Shown: in pieces, positions 46,088 through 54,090 of the stretch
How the letters are laid out: the number at the start of each line of letters is the position of its first letter
How positions within the stretch are numbered: the stretch's first letter is position 1
Assembly: GCA_017623655.1 (NCBI GenBank)
Contig: JAGAON010000002.1
Coordinates: 1 to 64,000 of the forward strand
Direction of reading: 5' to 3'
From: Prevotella sp.
Lineage (GTDB): Bacteria > Bacteroidota > Bacteroidia > Bacteroidales > Bacteroidaceae
DNA: 64,000 nucleotides
Notes under the pieces: generated by a model
What the model saw: the letters and a program-made list of their open reading frames with translations, nothing else
Databases searched by the model: none
Told to the model about the DNA's origin: nothing
Program-made: the position numbers and the translations under genes

Positions 46088-46185
46088 TATGAAATTCTGT
46101 CGCACCTGCGGCGCTCTTTGATTATACACCTCCCATAAGATAGGGTTTACACCCTATCCTGTATTATGCCGCCCGTACCGGGCTG
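46088..46185. repeat. Family D arm
   Basis: Contains GTCGCACCTGCGGCGCTC, AGGGTTTACACCCTATCCTG and TTATGCCGCCCGTACCGGGCT in the same order as the right arm at 36246-36330. Confidence 0.65.
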
Positions 46186-46268
46186 TATTATCACACACAC
46201 CGTAAACGCATGACCGCCACGCTGCAAACCACCGACGTTTCCCGTCATGATGATTGTAAACCGACGTT

Positions 46269-46342
46269 GTAGGGACACACCTTGGTGTGTCCGCCTGTAT
46301 GTGGAAATGCGGAGGTTCGGACGTACCAAGGTACGTCCCTAC
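46269..46342. repeat. 74-bp double-hairpin repeat, family A copy 4
   Basis: Arms are GGACACACC-TT-GGTGTGTCC and GGACGTACC-AA-GGTACGTCC. Both differ from the consensus, yet each keeps perfect pairing within its own stem. Confidence 0.85.
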
Positions 46343-46379
46343 AAAACATTGCTATTTAATGCGTTACAAAGACCACTGC

Positions 46380-46460
46380 AAAAGGGTGCTGATTACCTTG
46401 CAATCAGGTGCTGATCACACTGCAATCGACACCTGTTTACAAGGTAATCAGCACCCTTTT
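46380..46460. repeat. Array of 19-bp palindromes, family B
   Basis: Bounded by AAAAGGGTGCTGATTACCTTG and its inverse GGTAATCAGCACCCTTTT, with two inner units. Distance to the family A copy is about 37 bases. Confidence 0.8.
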
Positions 46461-46483
46461 GCGGAACGAACATAATGCCATAC

Positions 46484-46535
46484 ACAAACAACGAGAGCGG
46501 CTTGGCCACACAATGATGGTCAAGCCGCTCTTGTT
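46484..46535 (-). terminator. rplS terminator
   Basis: The hairpin AGAGCGGCTTGACC / GGCCAAGCCGCTCT (read on the minus strand) is followed by CGTTGTTTGTG, a T-rich tail. It ends the rplS transcript 24 bases after the stop codon. Confidence 0.75.
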
Positions 46536-46558
46536 TCAAGTATTTTCCTGCTTGGGGA

Positions 46559-46918
46559 TTAGTCCTTGTTGATGACGCGCTTCTCAGCGATGCGAGCCTT
46601 CTTACCTGTAAGTTTACGGAGGTAATAGAGCTTTGCACGACGTACCTTACCGCGCTTGTTCACCTCGATTGAATCGATGCTTGGTGACTCGATAGGGAAA
46701 ATACGCTCTACACCGATGCTGCCTGACATTTTACGGACAGTAAAACGCTTCTTCTCTCCATGTCCGGAGATTTTGATTACCACGCCACGGTAGAGCTGGA
46801 TACGCTCTTTTGTACCCTCGATAATTTTGTAAGCGACAGTAACAGTGTCACCGGCTCTGAACTCCGGATGCTGCTTGCCGGTTGCAAATGCTTCTTCAGC
46901 AACTTTGATTAAATCCAT
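46559..46918 (-). CDS. rplS: 50S ribosomal protein L19
   Basis: The 119-residue protein matches the full length of L19: the N-terminal [29 protein letters not shown] block, then [34 protein letters not shown]19 sits at the 30S-50S interface. It is a single-gene transcript here, with a strong promoter and a roughly 115-base leader. Confidence 0.97.
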   Translation of the reverse strand: MDLIKVAEEAFATGKQHPEFRAGDTVTVAYKIIEGTKERIQLYRGVVIKISGHGEKKRFTVRKMSGSIGVERIFPIESPSIDSIEVNKRGKVRRAKLYYLRKLTGKKARIAEKRVINKD

Positions 46919-47031
46919 TTTGTTGTGTAATGATTAAATTGTTGTTATCGTTCGAATGCAACATAGCAAGTGTTCTCTACCCGTGGACGCGCCGTTTATG
47001 CGCCACTCTTGCCATAGGTTACATCGGAAAG
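46919..47031 (-). promoter_or_regulatory. rplS 5' leader
   Basis: A leader of ~113 nt separates the rplS promoter from its ATG. It contains GGCGCATAAACGGCGC, a hairpin-capable segment, near 46988-47004. Autoregulated ribosomal-protein leaders are common for L19, but I cannot identify a known motif. Confidence 0.45.
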
Positions 47032-47037
47032 CGGGTG

Positions 47038-47069
47038 CAAAGGTACTATAATTTTCTGACACTCACAAG
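47038..47069 (-). promoter_or_regulatory. rplS promoter
   Basis: TACCTTTG at 47038-47045 is spaced 20 bases from CTTG at 47066-47069, one mismatch to TTTG. The -7 box equals that at 85-92 and 49693-49700. Confidence 0.65.
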
Positions 47070-47109
47070 TTTTTCCTTAAAAATGTGACATATTTTATTC
47101 TTTCACCGC

Positions 47110-47205
47110 ACGCAGCCCGGTACGGGCGGCATAATAAAGGATATGGTGTAAGCCCTATCTTGCAGATGTCATAATACCCTATGAGCGCCGTAGGTACGAC
47201 AGAAT
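47110..47205. repeat. Family D arm
   Basis: Carries AGCCCGGTACGGGCGGCATAA, GATATGGTGTAAGCCCTATC and GCGCCGTAGGTACGAC, the same order as the left arm at 36110. Confidence 0.65.
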
Positions 47206-47259
47206 TTCATCTCTCCACAATGACATCTGCGGATGAATCACCTTGCCATTGCGCCGCTT

Positions 47260-47342
47260 GTAGAGACGATGTACCACATCGTCTCCCCACTACGGTCATG
47301 TCTCTTGCGGGCATGGAGACGATGAGATTCATCGTCTCTACA
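47260..47342. repeat. Double-hairpin repeat, family C
   Basis: Left arm GTAGAGACGATGT-ACC-ACATCGTCTC, right arm GAGACGATGA-GAT-TCATCGTCTCTAC, with outer ends GTAGAGACG/CGTCTCTAC. The architecture (two hairpins, GTAGxGACG...CGTCxCTAC ends) is that of family A. Confidence 0.75.
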
Positions 47343-47363
47343 AGCGGGACGTTAACGAAAATC

Positions 47364-47423
47364 ACAAGAAAAGTCCGTGGCGGACACACGCATAACGTGT
47401 ATTCACCACGGACTTTCCTTGTG
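47364..47423 (-). terminator. Probable hppA terminator hairpin
   Basis: The hairpin ACAAGGAAAGTCCGTGG / CCACGGACTTTTCTTGT encloses a second inner stem ACACG/CGTGT, and a T-rich GATTTTCGTT follows on the minus strand. It ends the hppA transcript 20 bases after the stop. Confidence 0.65.
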
Positions 47424-47442
47424 TTGAGGCTATGATACCGCC

Positions 47443-49647
47443 CTACATCCCGAACGCTACGGTGAGTCCGGCCATGACAATGCTGACCATTGACATCAGT
47501 TTGATGAGGATGTTAAGCGACGGGCCGGATGTGTCCTTGAACGGATCGCCTACCGTGTCACCCACGATGGTGGCCTTATGGCAGGCGGAACCCTTACCGC
47601 CGAAGTGGCCTTCCTCCACCATCTTCTTGGCATTGTCCCACGCTCCGCCGGCGTTAGCCATGAAGACAGCGAGGGTAAAGCCGGCCGTCAGACCGCCGAC
47701 AAGCAGCCCCATGACACCCGCCACGCCGAGCAACAGGCCGACAACTATCGGGATTAGTATGGCGAGGAGGCTGGGAAATATCATCTCTTTCTGTGCGGAA
47801 CGGGTGCTGATGGCCACACAACGCCCGTAGTCAGGCGTGGCCTTGCCTTCCAGTATGCCCTTTATCTCACGGAACTGGCGGCGCACTTCCTCCACCATCG
47901 TCTGCGCGGCACGGCCTACCGCACCCATCGTGAGACCGCAGAAGAGGAATGCCGACATACCTCCGATGAACGCTCCGACAAGCACTTTGGGGTTCATCAG
48001 CGTGACCTGAAAGTAGTTCATGTAGTCAATCATATTGGCTGCGGCGGGGTTAAAGACGTCACCCGCCGTGTCATAGAACGTCTCCCCGCGCTCAACGGCA
48101 CGCACCATGGCGATCTTTATCTCCTCCACGTATGAGGCAAGAAGAGCCAATGCCGTAAGAGCCGCACTGCCTATGGCGAAGCCTTTGCCCGTGGCGGCGG
48201 TGGTGTTGCCCAATGCGTCCAGGGCATCCGTGCGGTGACGGACATCCTCTCCCAGCCCGCTCATCTCGGCATTGCCGCCCGCATTGTCGGCAATAGGGCC
48301 GTAAGCGTCTGTGGCAAGCGTGATGCCAAGGGTGGAAAGCATGCCGACGGCGGCGATACCGATGCCGTAAAGCCCGGTGGAGATGCCCTTGGCGTTCATG
48401 GACAGGTCAAAGCCGTTGGCGCAAAGGTAGCTGAGCATGATGGCGACGGAAATGGTCACAACCGGTATCATGGTGGAAATCATGCCCGTGCCGATGCCTT
48501 TTATTATCACGGTGGCGGAACCTGTCTGCGAAGACTCGGCTATCTGCTGCGTCGGTTTGTAGCTCTGGCTGGTGTAATATTCCGTCGCCTGACCTATGAT
48601 GACACCCGCCGCGAGACCCGTAAGCACGGAGAACGACACGCCGAGCCAGTTGTCTATCTGCAAGAGATACAGTATTATGAACGACGCTATGGCTATCAGC
48701 ACGGCGGAAACATTCGTCCCGAGGCCGAGGGAATGAAGCAGGTCACGCATACTTGCGCCCTCTTTCGTGCGGACGAGGAATATGCCTGCCAGCGAAAGGA
48801 ATATGCCTATGGCGGCGATTATCATCGGAGCTATCACCGCCCTCATCTGCATATCGGGGTTAAGGGCGAAGGCTGTCGCGCCAAGGGCGGCCGTACTGAG
48901 GATGCTTCCGCAGTAGCTTTCATAGAGATCTGCTCCCATTCCCGCCACGTCGCCCACGTTGTCGCCCACATTGTCGGCAATGGTGGCCGGATTGCGCGGG
49001 TCATCTTCCGGTATGTCCGCCTCCACCTTACCCACCAAGTCAGCGCCCACATCGGCGGCCTTGGTGTATATTCCGCCGCCTACACGGGCGAAAAGCGCCT
49101 GTGTGGAAGCGCCCATGCCAAAGGTAAGCATGGTGGTGGTGATGGTGACAAGGGCCATTTCGTCACCATCATAGAAATAACTCAGCGCGGCAAACCACAG
49201 TGCTATGTCGAGAAGACCGAGGCCTACCACCACAAGTCCCATGACAGCGCCGCTGCGGAAGGCCACCTTCAGGCCGCGGTTCAGCCCCTGCCGAGCGGCA
49301 TTGGCGGTGCGCGCCGAAGCGTAAGTGGCCGTCTTCATGCCGAAGAAGCCCGCAAGGCCTGAGAAAAAGCCGCCCGTAAGGAATGCGAACGGCACCCAAG
49401 GGTTCTGCACATGAAGGCCGTATGCCATGAAGGCGAATACCGCTGCCAGCACGACAAACACGATGCCTACAACTTTGTACTGCTGTTTGAGGTAAGCCAT
49501 CGCGCCGCGTCTGACGTGGAGGGCTATCTCTTTCATTCTCGGGGTTCCCTCATCTTCCGCCATCATCTGGCGGAAAAAGAACCATGCCATGCCCAACGCC
49601 ACTACGGACGCAACGGGCACGAGCCAAAATACGGATGGAATGTTCAT
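47443..49647 (-). CDS. hppA: Membrane-bound ion-translocating pyrophosphatase, K+-dependent type
   Basis: The protein has 734 residues and 15-16 predicted helices. Active-site motifs are intact: DIPEDDPRNPATIADNVGDNVGD (211-233) with the Asp-rich phosphate site, and DNAGGNAEM, ALGNTTAATGKG at 479-489. The residue after GNTT is Ala484, characteristic of K+-dependent enzymes (K+-independent ones have Lys). It hydrolyses PPi and pumps H+ and/or Na+ across the inner membrane. Whether it pumps Na+ cannot be settled by eye. It has its own promoter and terminator. Confidence 0.94.
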   Translation of the reverse strand: MNIPSVFWLVPVASVVALGMAWFFFRQMMAEDEGTPRMKEIALHVRRGAMAYLKQQYKVVGIVFVVLAAVFAFMAYGLHVQNPWVPFAFLTGGFFSGLAGFFGMKTATYASARTANAARQGLNRGLKVAFRSGAVMGLVVVGLGLLDIALWFAALSYFYDGDEMALVTITTTMLTFGMGASTQALFARVGGGIYTKAADVGADLVGKVEADIPEDDPRNPATIADNVGDNVGDVAGMGADLYESYCGSILSTAALGATAFALNPDMQMRAVIAPMIIAAIGIFLSLAGIFLVRTKEGASMRDLLHSLGLGTNVSAVLIAIASFIILYLLQIDNWLGVSFSVLTGLAAGVIIGQATEYYTSQSYKPTQQIAESSQTGSATVIIKGIGTGMISTMIPVVTISVAIMLSYLCANGFDLSMNAKGISTGLYGIGIAAVGMLSTLGITLATDAYGPIADNAGGNAEMSGLGEDVRHRTDALDALGNTTAATGKGFAIGSAALTALALLASYVEEIKIAMVRAVERGETFYDTAGDVFNPAAANMIDYMNYFQVTLMNPKVLVGAFIGGMSAFLFCGLTMGAVGRAAQTMVEEVRRQFREIKGILEGKATPDYGRCVAISTRSAQKEMIFPSLLAILIPIVVGLLLGVAGVMGLLVGGLTAGFTLAVFMANAGGAWDNAKKMVEEGHFGGKGSACHKATIVGDTVGDPFKDTSGPSLNILIKLMSMVSIVMAGLTVAFGM

Positions 49648-49692
49648 CAGGTCTTATGTTTAATAGAATATAAAAGATTATCGTTTCGGGGA

Positions 49693-49724
49693 CAAAGGTA
49701 GTGTTTTTAGTCCGTTCCACCAAA
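49693..49724 (-). promoter_or_regulatory. hppA promoter
   Basis: TACCTTTG at 49693-49700 and TTTG at 49721-49724 with 20-base spacing form an ideal Bacteroidales promoter, about 40 bases upstream of the ATG. Confidence 0.7.
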
Positions 49725-49846
49725 CTTTTCGAGACCTAATGTGGCATATATCGGAAAATAAAAACTGCCCGGTGAGATTCCTCGCCAAAGCTGTCTGCAA
49801 ACTACTCTTTCTGATACTCCGGAACGACCGTAAACAGACAGCTCCG

Positions 49847-49930
49847 CAATCAGGTGCTGATTACCGGGTAATCAGGTGCTAATCACAGTGTAAAATGGTG
49901 CTGATTACAATGTAATCAGCACCATTTTAC
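49847..49930. repeat. Array of 19-bp palindromes, family B
   Basis: Units AATCAGGTGCTGATTACCGG, TAATCAGGTGCTAATCAC and the longer hairpin TAAAATGGTGCTGATTAC / GTAATCAGCACCATTTTA (49889-49930). The last stem shows a compensated change (AAAATGG/CCATTTTA) relative to the AAAAGGG/CCCTTTT copies. Confidence 0.75.
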
Positions 49931-50020
49931 ATCCTCGTTTGCTAACCGTTAATTATCAAGTAGTTGAAAAACACGTTTGCTGAACGCCGTCATTTCCGCA
50001 CGGTTCCGTGGAGTCTTGCA

Positions 50021-50076
50021 ACAAAAAAACGGCAAGGACGGCAGCGGAAAGCGTCCGCCGTCATCCTTACCGTTAT
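50021..50076 (-). terminator. Terminator of the WG-repeat operon
   Basis: On the minus strand AACGGTAAGGATGACGGC pairs with GCCGTCCTTGCCGTT, followed by a TTTTTTTGTT tail. It closes the operon that begins at 57332, 31 bases after the last stop codon. Confidence 0.8.
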
Positions 50077-50106
50077 GTGTTCACGCGTTAATCCCGCGCC
50101 GGTTGT

Positions 50107-51042
50107 CTATCTCAACCACATCAGGTTTGTAGTCTGAGCCTTCTGACCGCGGCCGAATGCCACGCCCACCTCACGCAAGGCGGAGATGGTCTGCTTCTGA
50201 ATATCCACCTCGTCGTGATATTTCTCACGCATCTCAAAGTCAATGTCGCTGCGTGTCTGTTTCTTCACTTCGTTCATAAAGGTTGTGGCCTGTCCGTAGC
50301 TTGAGGACTCAGGGTCTATTGCCGCCAACAGTTCCGCCACCTTTGCGGCAGCCTCGGGGCTTTGGTCTGCCGCCCAGACGGCTTTTGCCTGCACGAGAAT
50401 CTTCTCATTTATAAGATTGCGGTACTTCGTGTATATTTTCAGTCCGGCCTTCATCGCGGCATTACCGCCTTTTGAACATGACGGGACGGAGACGCACAAC
50501 GCCACCGCTTCCTCGTATTGCTGCAACGAAGCCTTCTTCTCCGCCTCCTTGATTATGTTGGGATACTGGCGGTCATAGTAATCCATAATCTTCTTCTTGG
50601 CCTTGTCTATGAAGCTCACAATGGCCGCATTCTGCGGCTTGAGGTTGCTAAGGGCGTTGTTGTAGCTCTTTATCTCGCTCTTGCCCACGCCGTTTACCTC
50701 CATGTAGGTGTTGGCATACTTCTGCCTGTTGATGGCGTCAACGATGTAAAGTGTCACTCCAAGGTTGTTGACAATCTGCTGCGGCGGGCCTGCCACGATG
50801 TGTTTGTCAAGCACATCTATCTTTGCCGTGAGCACAAACTGCGCGTATGTGATGTCTTTTGACACGCCGTTCGCGTTGGCAAGCCTTGTCAACGCTGATT
50901 CTATCTGGCTGACAGAAGCCGCCGGTATCTCGCCAAGATTGTCGTCAACCACAGCCGCTATCTGCACCTCACAATCCTGTGCATAGGCGCTTGTGCCCAT
51001 ACACAGAGCCAGCGCCAGTGCTATATTCTTTATATGTCTCAT
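50107..51042 (-). CDS. Exported protein of unknown function (311 aa)
   Basis: The signal peptide ends at AYAQ. The mature part starts with a possible strand-helix fold (VQIAAVVDDNLGEIPAASVSQIESALTRLANANG) reminiscent of CsgG/TolB-N type domains. A segment near 170-210 (KKASLQQYEEAVALCVSVPSCSKGGNAAMKAGLKIYTKYRNLI) is helical. I do not recognise a family with certainty. It is the last gene, 19 bases after the DUF6175-like gene. Confidence 0.65.
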   Translation of the reverse strand: MRHIKNIALALALCMGTSAYAQDCEVQIAAVVDDNLGEIPAASVSQIESALTRLANANGVSKDITYAQFVLTAKIDVLDKHIVAGPPQQIVNNLGVTLYIVDAINRQKYANTYMEVNGVGKSEIKSYNNALSNLKPQNAAIVSFIDKAKKKIMDYYDRQYPNIIKEAEKKASLQQYEEAVALCVSVPSCSKGGNAAMKAGLKIYTKYRNLINEKILVQAKAVWAADQSPEAAAKVAELLAAIDPESSSYGQATTFMNEVKKQTRSDIDFEMREKYHDEVDIQKQTISALREVGVAFGRGQKAQTTNLMWLR

Positions 51043-51061
51043 GTCTTTTGATTGTTAAATG

Positions 51062-52015
51062 TTACTTTTCGCCGATGATAAGGGCGCACCTGCCAAGCCC
51101 CCTGTTTACGGTTTTGCAGGTAATGTTGTACGGAGCCTGCCGCAAGAACTTTGCCAGCTTCCTGACAAACTGTTCCGTGTCCATCGGCATATTGTTGGTA
51201 TTGTAGAGCGGAATGCGCACCTGCTCATAGAGAGCGAACGTCTCCGTGGCGTCAGACTTGGAGAAACGGTGCTCCACCGTGTTCTCGTTGAACCAGCCGT
51301 CGATAACCTCTACCAGTTCCATGTCACCATATTCTTTCTCGAGATCGATGCCGGAGCCGTTGTCGAACACCATCACGTCCACCGTCACCTCACGTCCAAA
51401 CTTCTGCATATCATCGAAGTGAGCCTGCAACTGCGAGCAGAAATTATCCATCTTGTCAGTCACCGCCTCTTCAAGCAGCACCGCTTCGGGGGCGGAGAAG
51501 GACGCGGGGCCTATACCCTGAGCTGTCGCCACCTGCTTGTTCGAGTAGGCATCAAGTCCTCTTAGTATATAGCGCACCTGTTTCTTCGGGCCTACCGACA
51601 CGATGTCCCACTGCAATTCCATGATGATGTCGGCCTTGGCAATGCGGCGCAGGCGGTCAAGCGGGCTCTCGGCTATCGCCGCTCCGCTGGTCTTACTGCG
51701 CAACAAAGAGTTCTCAGCACCAAGATTGTTGAGACTCTTCGTTGTCTGTTGCAGGTCTTTCAGGGGGAAACCACGGTCTGCCATGAGCCCGCCAATCTGC
51801 GATATGACGGCCGTAAGGTCCATACTGTTGTTGAGTGCCTTTACATAGTCGGGCACTTCCTCCTTCACACCTTGGTTGTTGAAGGTGGTCATATATCCGT
51901 TCTTGTTGCACCACACATTGCTCGGCACAATCATAAGGGTAGGTTTCTTCGCCTGTCCCATGGACGTAAGGCAGAAGAGCAACAGCGTCAGTGTTGCGAA
52001 TATCTTGTGTTTCAT
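51062..52015 (-). CDS. Exported DUF6175-like protein (317 aa)
   Basis: The signal peptide ends at SMGQ. The sequence (MIVPSNVWCNKNGYMTTFNNQGVKEEVPDY, SQIGGLMADRGFPLKDL, AESPLDRLRRIAKADIIMELQW) is like what I recall of DUF6175, a Bacteroidetes family of unknown function. Predicted TolB-N/CsgG-like strand-helix patterns suggest an envelope role. It lies 17 bases after the 161-residue gene and reads in the same direction. Confidence 0.65.
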   Translation of the reverse strand: MKHKIFATLTLLLFCLTSMGQAKKPTLMIVPSNVWCNKNGYMTTFNNQGVKEEVPDYVKALNNSMDLTAVISQIGGLMADRGFPLKDLQQTTKSLNNLGAENSLLRSKTSGAAIAESPLDRLRRIAKADIIMELQWDIVSVGPKKQVRYILRGLDAYSNKQVATAQGIGPASFSAPEAVLLEEAVTDKMDNFCSQLQAHFDDMQKFGREVTVDVMVFDNGSGIDLEKEYGDMELVEVIDGWFNENTVEHRFSKSDATETFALYEQVRIPLYNTNNMPMDTEQFVRKLAKFLRQAPYNITCKTVNRGLGRCALIIGEK

Positions 52016-52032
52016 AACTGTTATATGTTGGT

Positions 52033-52518
52033 TTACTTTTCTACTTTCAGTACTCCGTCAGTAATCAACCGCTGCTTCAACTGCGCGCGCAGCACACGCA
52101 CCGTGATGGTATAGTTGGCAGTTGACTTTGACTTCGCCTTCTTGGCGGAGCGGCGTTTGGTGTCCTCCATGGATACATATTCCTTATAATCGCCGTTATC
52201 CATGAAGAAAATGTTGAAATAGTCCTCATATTTCTCCTTGGCGTTAGGCTCTGTGACCAACGGACGCGTGTTGCATCCTTCCAGCCCTCCCTGTATGCCG
52301 TTGAAGATAACAGCCCACACCGCGTTTTTCTTTGCCTGCTCCTTGGAGTCTGCCTTGTTGCGGCCTACGCCGGACACCCTCAACGTTTGCGAGCCGTCCA
52401 GCTCCACACCGAGGCATTCCAATGTCTGGTTGGTATAAGCGAAAACGCTGGTCTTCTGCGCCATCGCTGACAAGCCGCACGCCAGTGCGGCGATTATCAT
52501 TAAAAGTGTTTTCCTCAT
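52033..52518 (-). CDS. Exported small protein, paralogue of the 163-aa gene (161 aa)
   Basis: The signal peptide ends at AMAQ. The segment RVSGVGRNKADSKEQAKKNAVWAVIFNGIQGG and the later SKSTANYTITVRVLRAQLKQRLITDGVL align with RAAVHGVIFKGVTGG and SKEYRVSAIVTVTKDELRRFLEQAGIV of the protein at 53561. The family is unknown to me; a shared strand-helix repeat and exported location suggest two subunits of one complex or a substrate pair. Confidence 0.7.
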   Translation of the reverse strand: MRKTLLMIIAALACGLSAMAQKTSVFAYTNQTLECLGVELDGSQTLRVSGVGRNKADSKEQAKKNAVWAVIFNGIQGGLEGCNTRPLVTEPNAKEKYEDYFNIFFMDNGDYKEYVSMEDTKRRSAKKAKSKSTANYTITVRVLRAQLKQRLITDGVLKVEK

Positions 52519-52565
52519 TGTACGTTTTGTTTATGTTATACTTCTTATTGTCACGAATCTTTTGG

Positions 52566-53138
52566 TCAGAATTCATATCCCAGCACGAGGCTGAAATAGC
52601 TTGCTCCCTTCTTGTCGGGGTCGGCGAACTTCATGCGGGAGTATTCGTAACTCAGGCCAAGGAGGAACGACTGACGCAGTTCTCCGAAACGGCAGCCCAC
52701 GGTAGGCTTTACAAAGAAACCGTCATCAACCTTCCCGCCTATGCTCATTGACCAGTAGGGCACTGCGGTACGGGAGTACTGTGACACCATGTTACCCCTG
52801 ACATTGGCGAAGATGGGGATGTTGACATCGGTGTTGGTGCTTCTCCGGGACGTGTTGTTAAAGTAATATCCGGCTCCCACGCCGACACCTGCACGCAGGT
52901 ATTCGCTAAACCGGTAGCCGCCGGTGAACGAGAGGTCGGCACGCTGCATATTGCGCATATTGTTCTCGACGGTTGTTCCCACGCCCGCTTCCACCGCACA
53001 CCAAAAGCCTTTCTCCTGCATGGAGAAGTCGTTATACTGTGCTTTCTTGGGCTGGTTGGGCATCTTGATGTCTTGCGCGCCTGCCGTTTGCACAGACAGA
53101 GCGCATAAAAGTAATGATGATAAAAGAATCTTCAGCAT
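52566..53138 (-). CDS. Outer-membrane beta-barrel protein (190 aa)
   Basis: I place the start at MLKILLSS (53138), which gives a clean signal peptide ending at AGAQ; the open frame runs 15 codons further upstream. The body is a small barrel (FWCAVEAGVGTTVENNMR, FTGGYRFSEYLRAGVGVGAGYYF, SFLLGLSYEYSRM) and ends in FSLVLGYEF. It could be the outer-membrane pore of the WG operon. A 422-base repeat-filled gap precedes it. Confidence 0.75.
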   Translation of the reverse strand: MLKILLSSLLLCALSVQTAGAQDIKMPNQPKKAQYNDFSMQEKGFWCAVEAGVGTTVENNMRNMQRADLSFTGGYRFSEYLRAGVGVGAGYYFNNTSRRSTNTDVNIPIFANVRGNMVSQYSRTAVPYWSMSIGGKVDDGFFVKPTVGCRFGELRQSFLLGLSYEYSRMKFADPDKKGASYFSLVLGYEF

Positions 53139-53230
53139 ATTATGTTCCTTTCTTTTTGGTTTAAGTCCGGTGGTTCTCCACAATCATGTCACTAACCGCC
53201 TGATAATCAATGACGGGAAAATACTGATGC

Positions 53231-53313
53231 AATCAGCACCTGATTACCTTGTAAACAGCACCTGATTACAATGCGATTTGCACCTGATTACAGTGTAATC
53301 AGCACCCTTTTAT
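53231..53313. repeat. Array of 19-bp palindromes, family B
   Basis: Units AATCAGCACCTGATTACC, TAAACAGCACCTGATTACA, a TTTGCACCTGATTACA variant and TGTAATCAGCACCCTTTTA, with the last bordering the linker to the family A copy. Confidence 0.8.
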
Positions 53314-53348
53314 AATGGCTTTGGTAAAGTACTGAATTGCAACGTCTT

Positions 53349-53422
53349 GTAGGGACGCACCTTGGTGCGTCCGAGCCGTCGCCTTTTCCCGTATTGGCGG
53401 ACGCACCAAGGTGCGTCCCTAC
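53349..53422. repeat. 74-bp double-hairpin repeat, family A copy 5
   Basis: Both arms carry the consensus stems GGACGCACC/GGTGCGTCC. Confidence 0.85.
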
Positions 53423-53560
53423 AACATCGGTTATTGTCATTGTGGCAAAAGATTGGTTGTGCAAACAGTGTAATCAGCACACTTTTGCTTGTGACACAGA
53501 TACGGTGAGAATTTCACTGAACCCGCGTTTTATTTTCTTACACGGCTCAACCGGCACAAA

Positions 53561-54052
53561 TCAGAATATGTCGCCGAGCCTCCTTACTATTCCGGCCTGC
53601 TCAAGAAAGCGGCGCAACTCGTCTTTGGTGACCGTCACTATAGCTGAAACCCTGTACTCTTTTGACTTCGCCACCTTCGACCTCTCAAAGGTGGTAGGCT
53701 CCACGTTAGCGTATGCCATGTACGGTCCGCCGTCCTTGAAGAACTCCTCGAAGAAGTCTGCCTTCTCAAACTCCACCGTCGGTGTGGCCATCGGCTTCTG
53801 CGTGGCCTGTCCGTTTCCACCCGTCACGCCCTTGAATATGACGCCATGCACAGCCGCACGTTTTATGTCCGCCTCCGTTGTCTTGCCGTTCTTTGAATAA
53901 ACGGAGACCTTGCAGAGGTATGTCCCCTGCGCTCCAGTGCCCGCGCTGACGATGTCATACTTCAATGCCTCTTTCTTACTTGCGCCATACATGACGGCTG
54001 TCACTATCATAAGCGGCAGCAGGAGAAATAGTATTTTCACTGATTTTCGCAT
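53561..54052 (-). CDS. Exported small protein, paralogue of the 161-aa gene (163 aa)
   Basis: An N-terminal signal or anchor (about 1-22) precedes the mature part YDIVSAGTGAQGTYLCKVSVYSKNGK. It aligns with the 161-residue protein at 52033 over most of its length. The family is unrecognised. It is 38 bases downstream of the 409-residue gene. Confidence 0.65.
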   Translation of the reverse strand: MRKSVKILFLLLPLMIVTAVMYGASKKEALKYDIVSAGTGAQGTYLCKVSVYSKNGKTTEADIKRAAVHGVIFKGVTGGNGQATQKPMATPTVEFEKADFFEEFFKDGGPYMAYANVEPTTFERSKVAKSKEYRVSAIVTVTKDELRRFLEQAGIVRRLGDIF

Positions 54053-54090
54053 AATAGATTAGTTTTTATTAATGAATACGTTGTTTATTA

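Larger units (their letters stand above)
46047..46558. other. Intergenic gap rodA to rplS with repeats
   Basis: The 512 bases hold a family D arm (46088-46185), a family A double hairpin (46269-46342), a family B array (46380-46460) and the rplS terminator (46484-46535). No gene is visible. Confidence 0.7.
46919..47442. other. rplS leader, promoter and repeats
   Basis: The 524 bases contain the rplS leader (46919-47031), its promoter, a family D arm (47110-47205), a double-arm family C element (47260-47342), and the hppA terminator (47364-47423). No further gene is visible. Confidence 0.7.
49648..50106. other. Gap between hppA and WG operon
   Basis: The 459 bases hold the hppA promoter, a family B array (49847-49930) and the terminator of the WG operon (50021-50076). 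No gene is visible. Confidence 0.7.
53139..53560. other. Repeat-filled gap inside the WG operon
   Basis: The gap holds a family B array (53231-53313), a family A double hairpin (53349-53422), and a stray TGTAATCAGCAC unit near 53470. No gene is visible. The composite is inverted relative to the copy at 24514. Confidence 0.7.

Noticed and set aside
46380..46460. Family B arrays as simple bidirectional terminators
   Set aside because: The stems bounded by AAAA and TTTT could terminate in both directions, but several copies lie inside operons or next to separate dedicated terminators, so I list them as repeats and leave terminator function open.
48235..49362. 375-aa plus-strand open frame antisense to hppA
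   Set aside because: hppA motifs are perfect on the other strand; this frame is His/Gly/Arg-rich low-complexity shadow.
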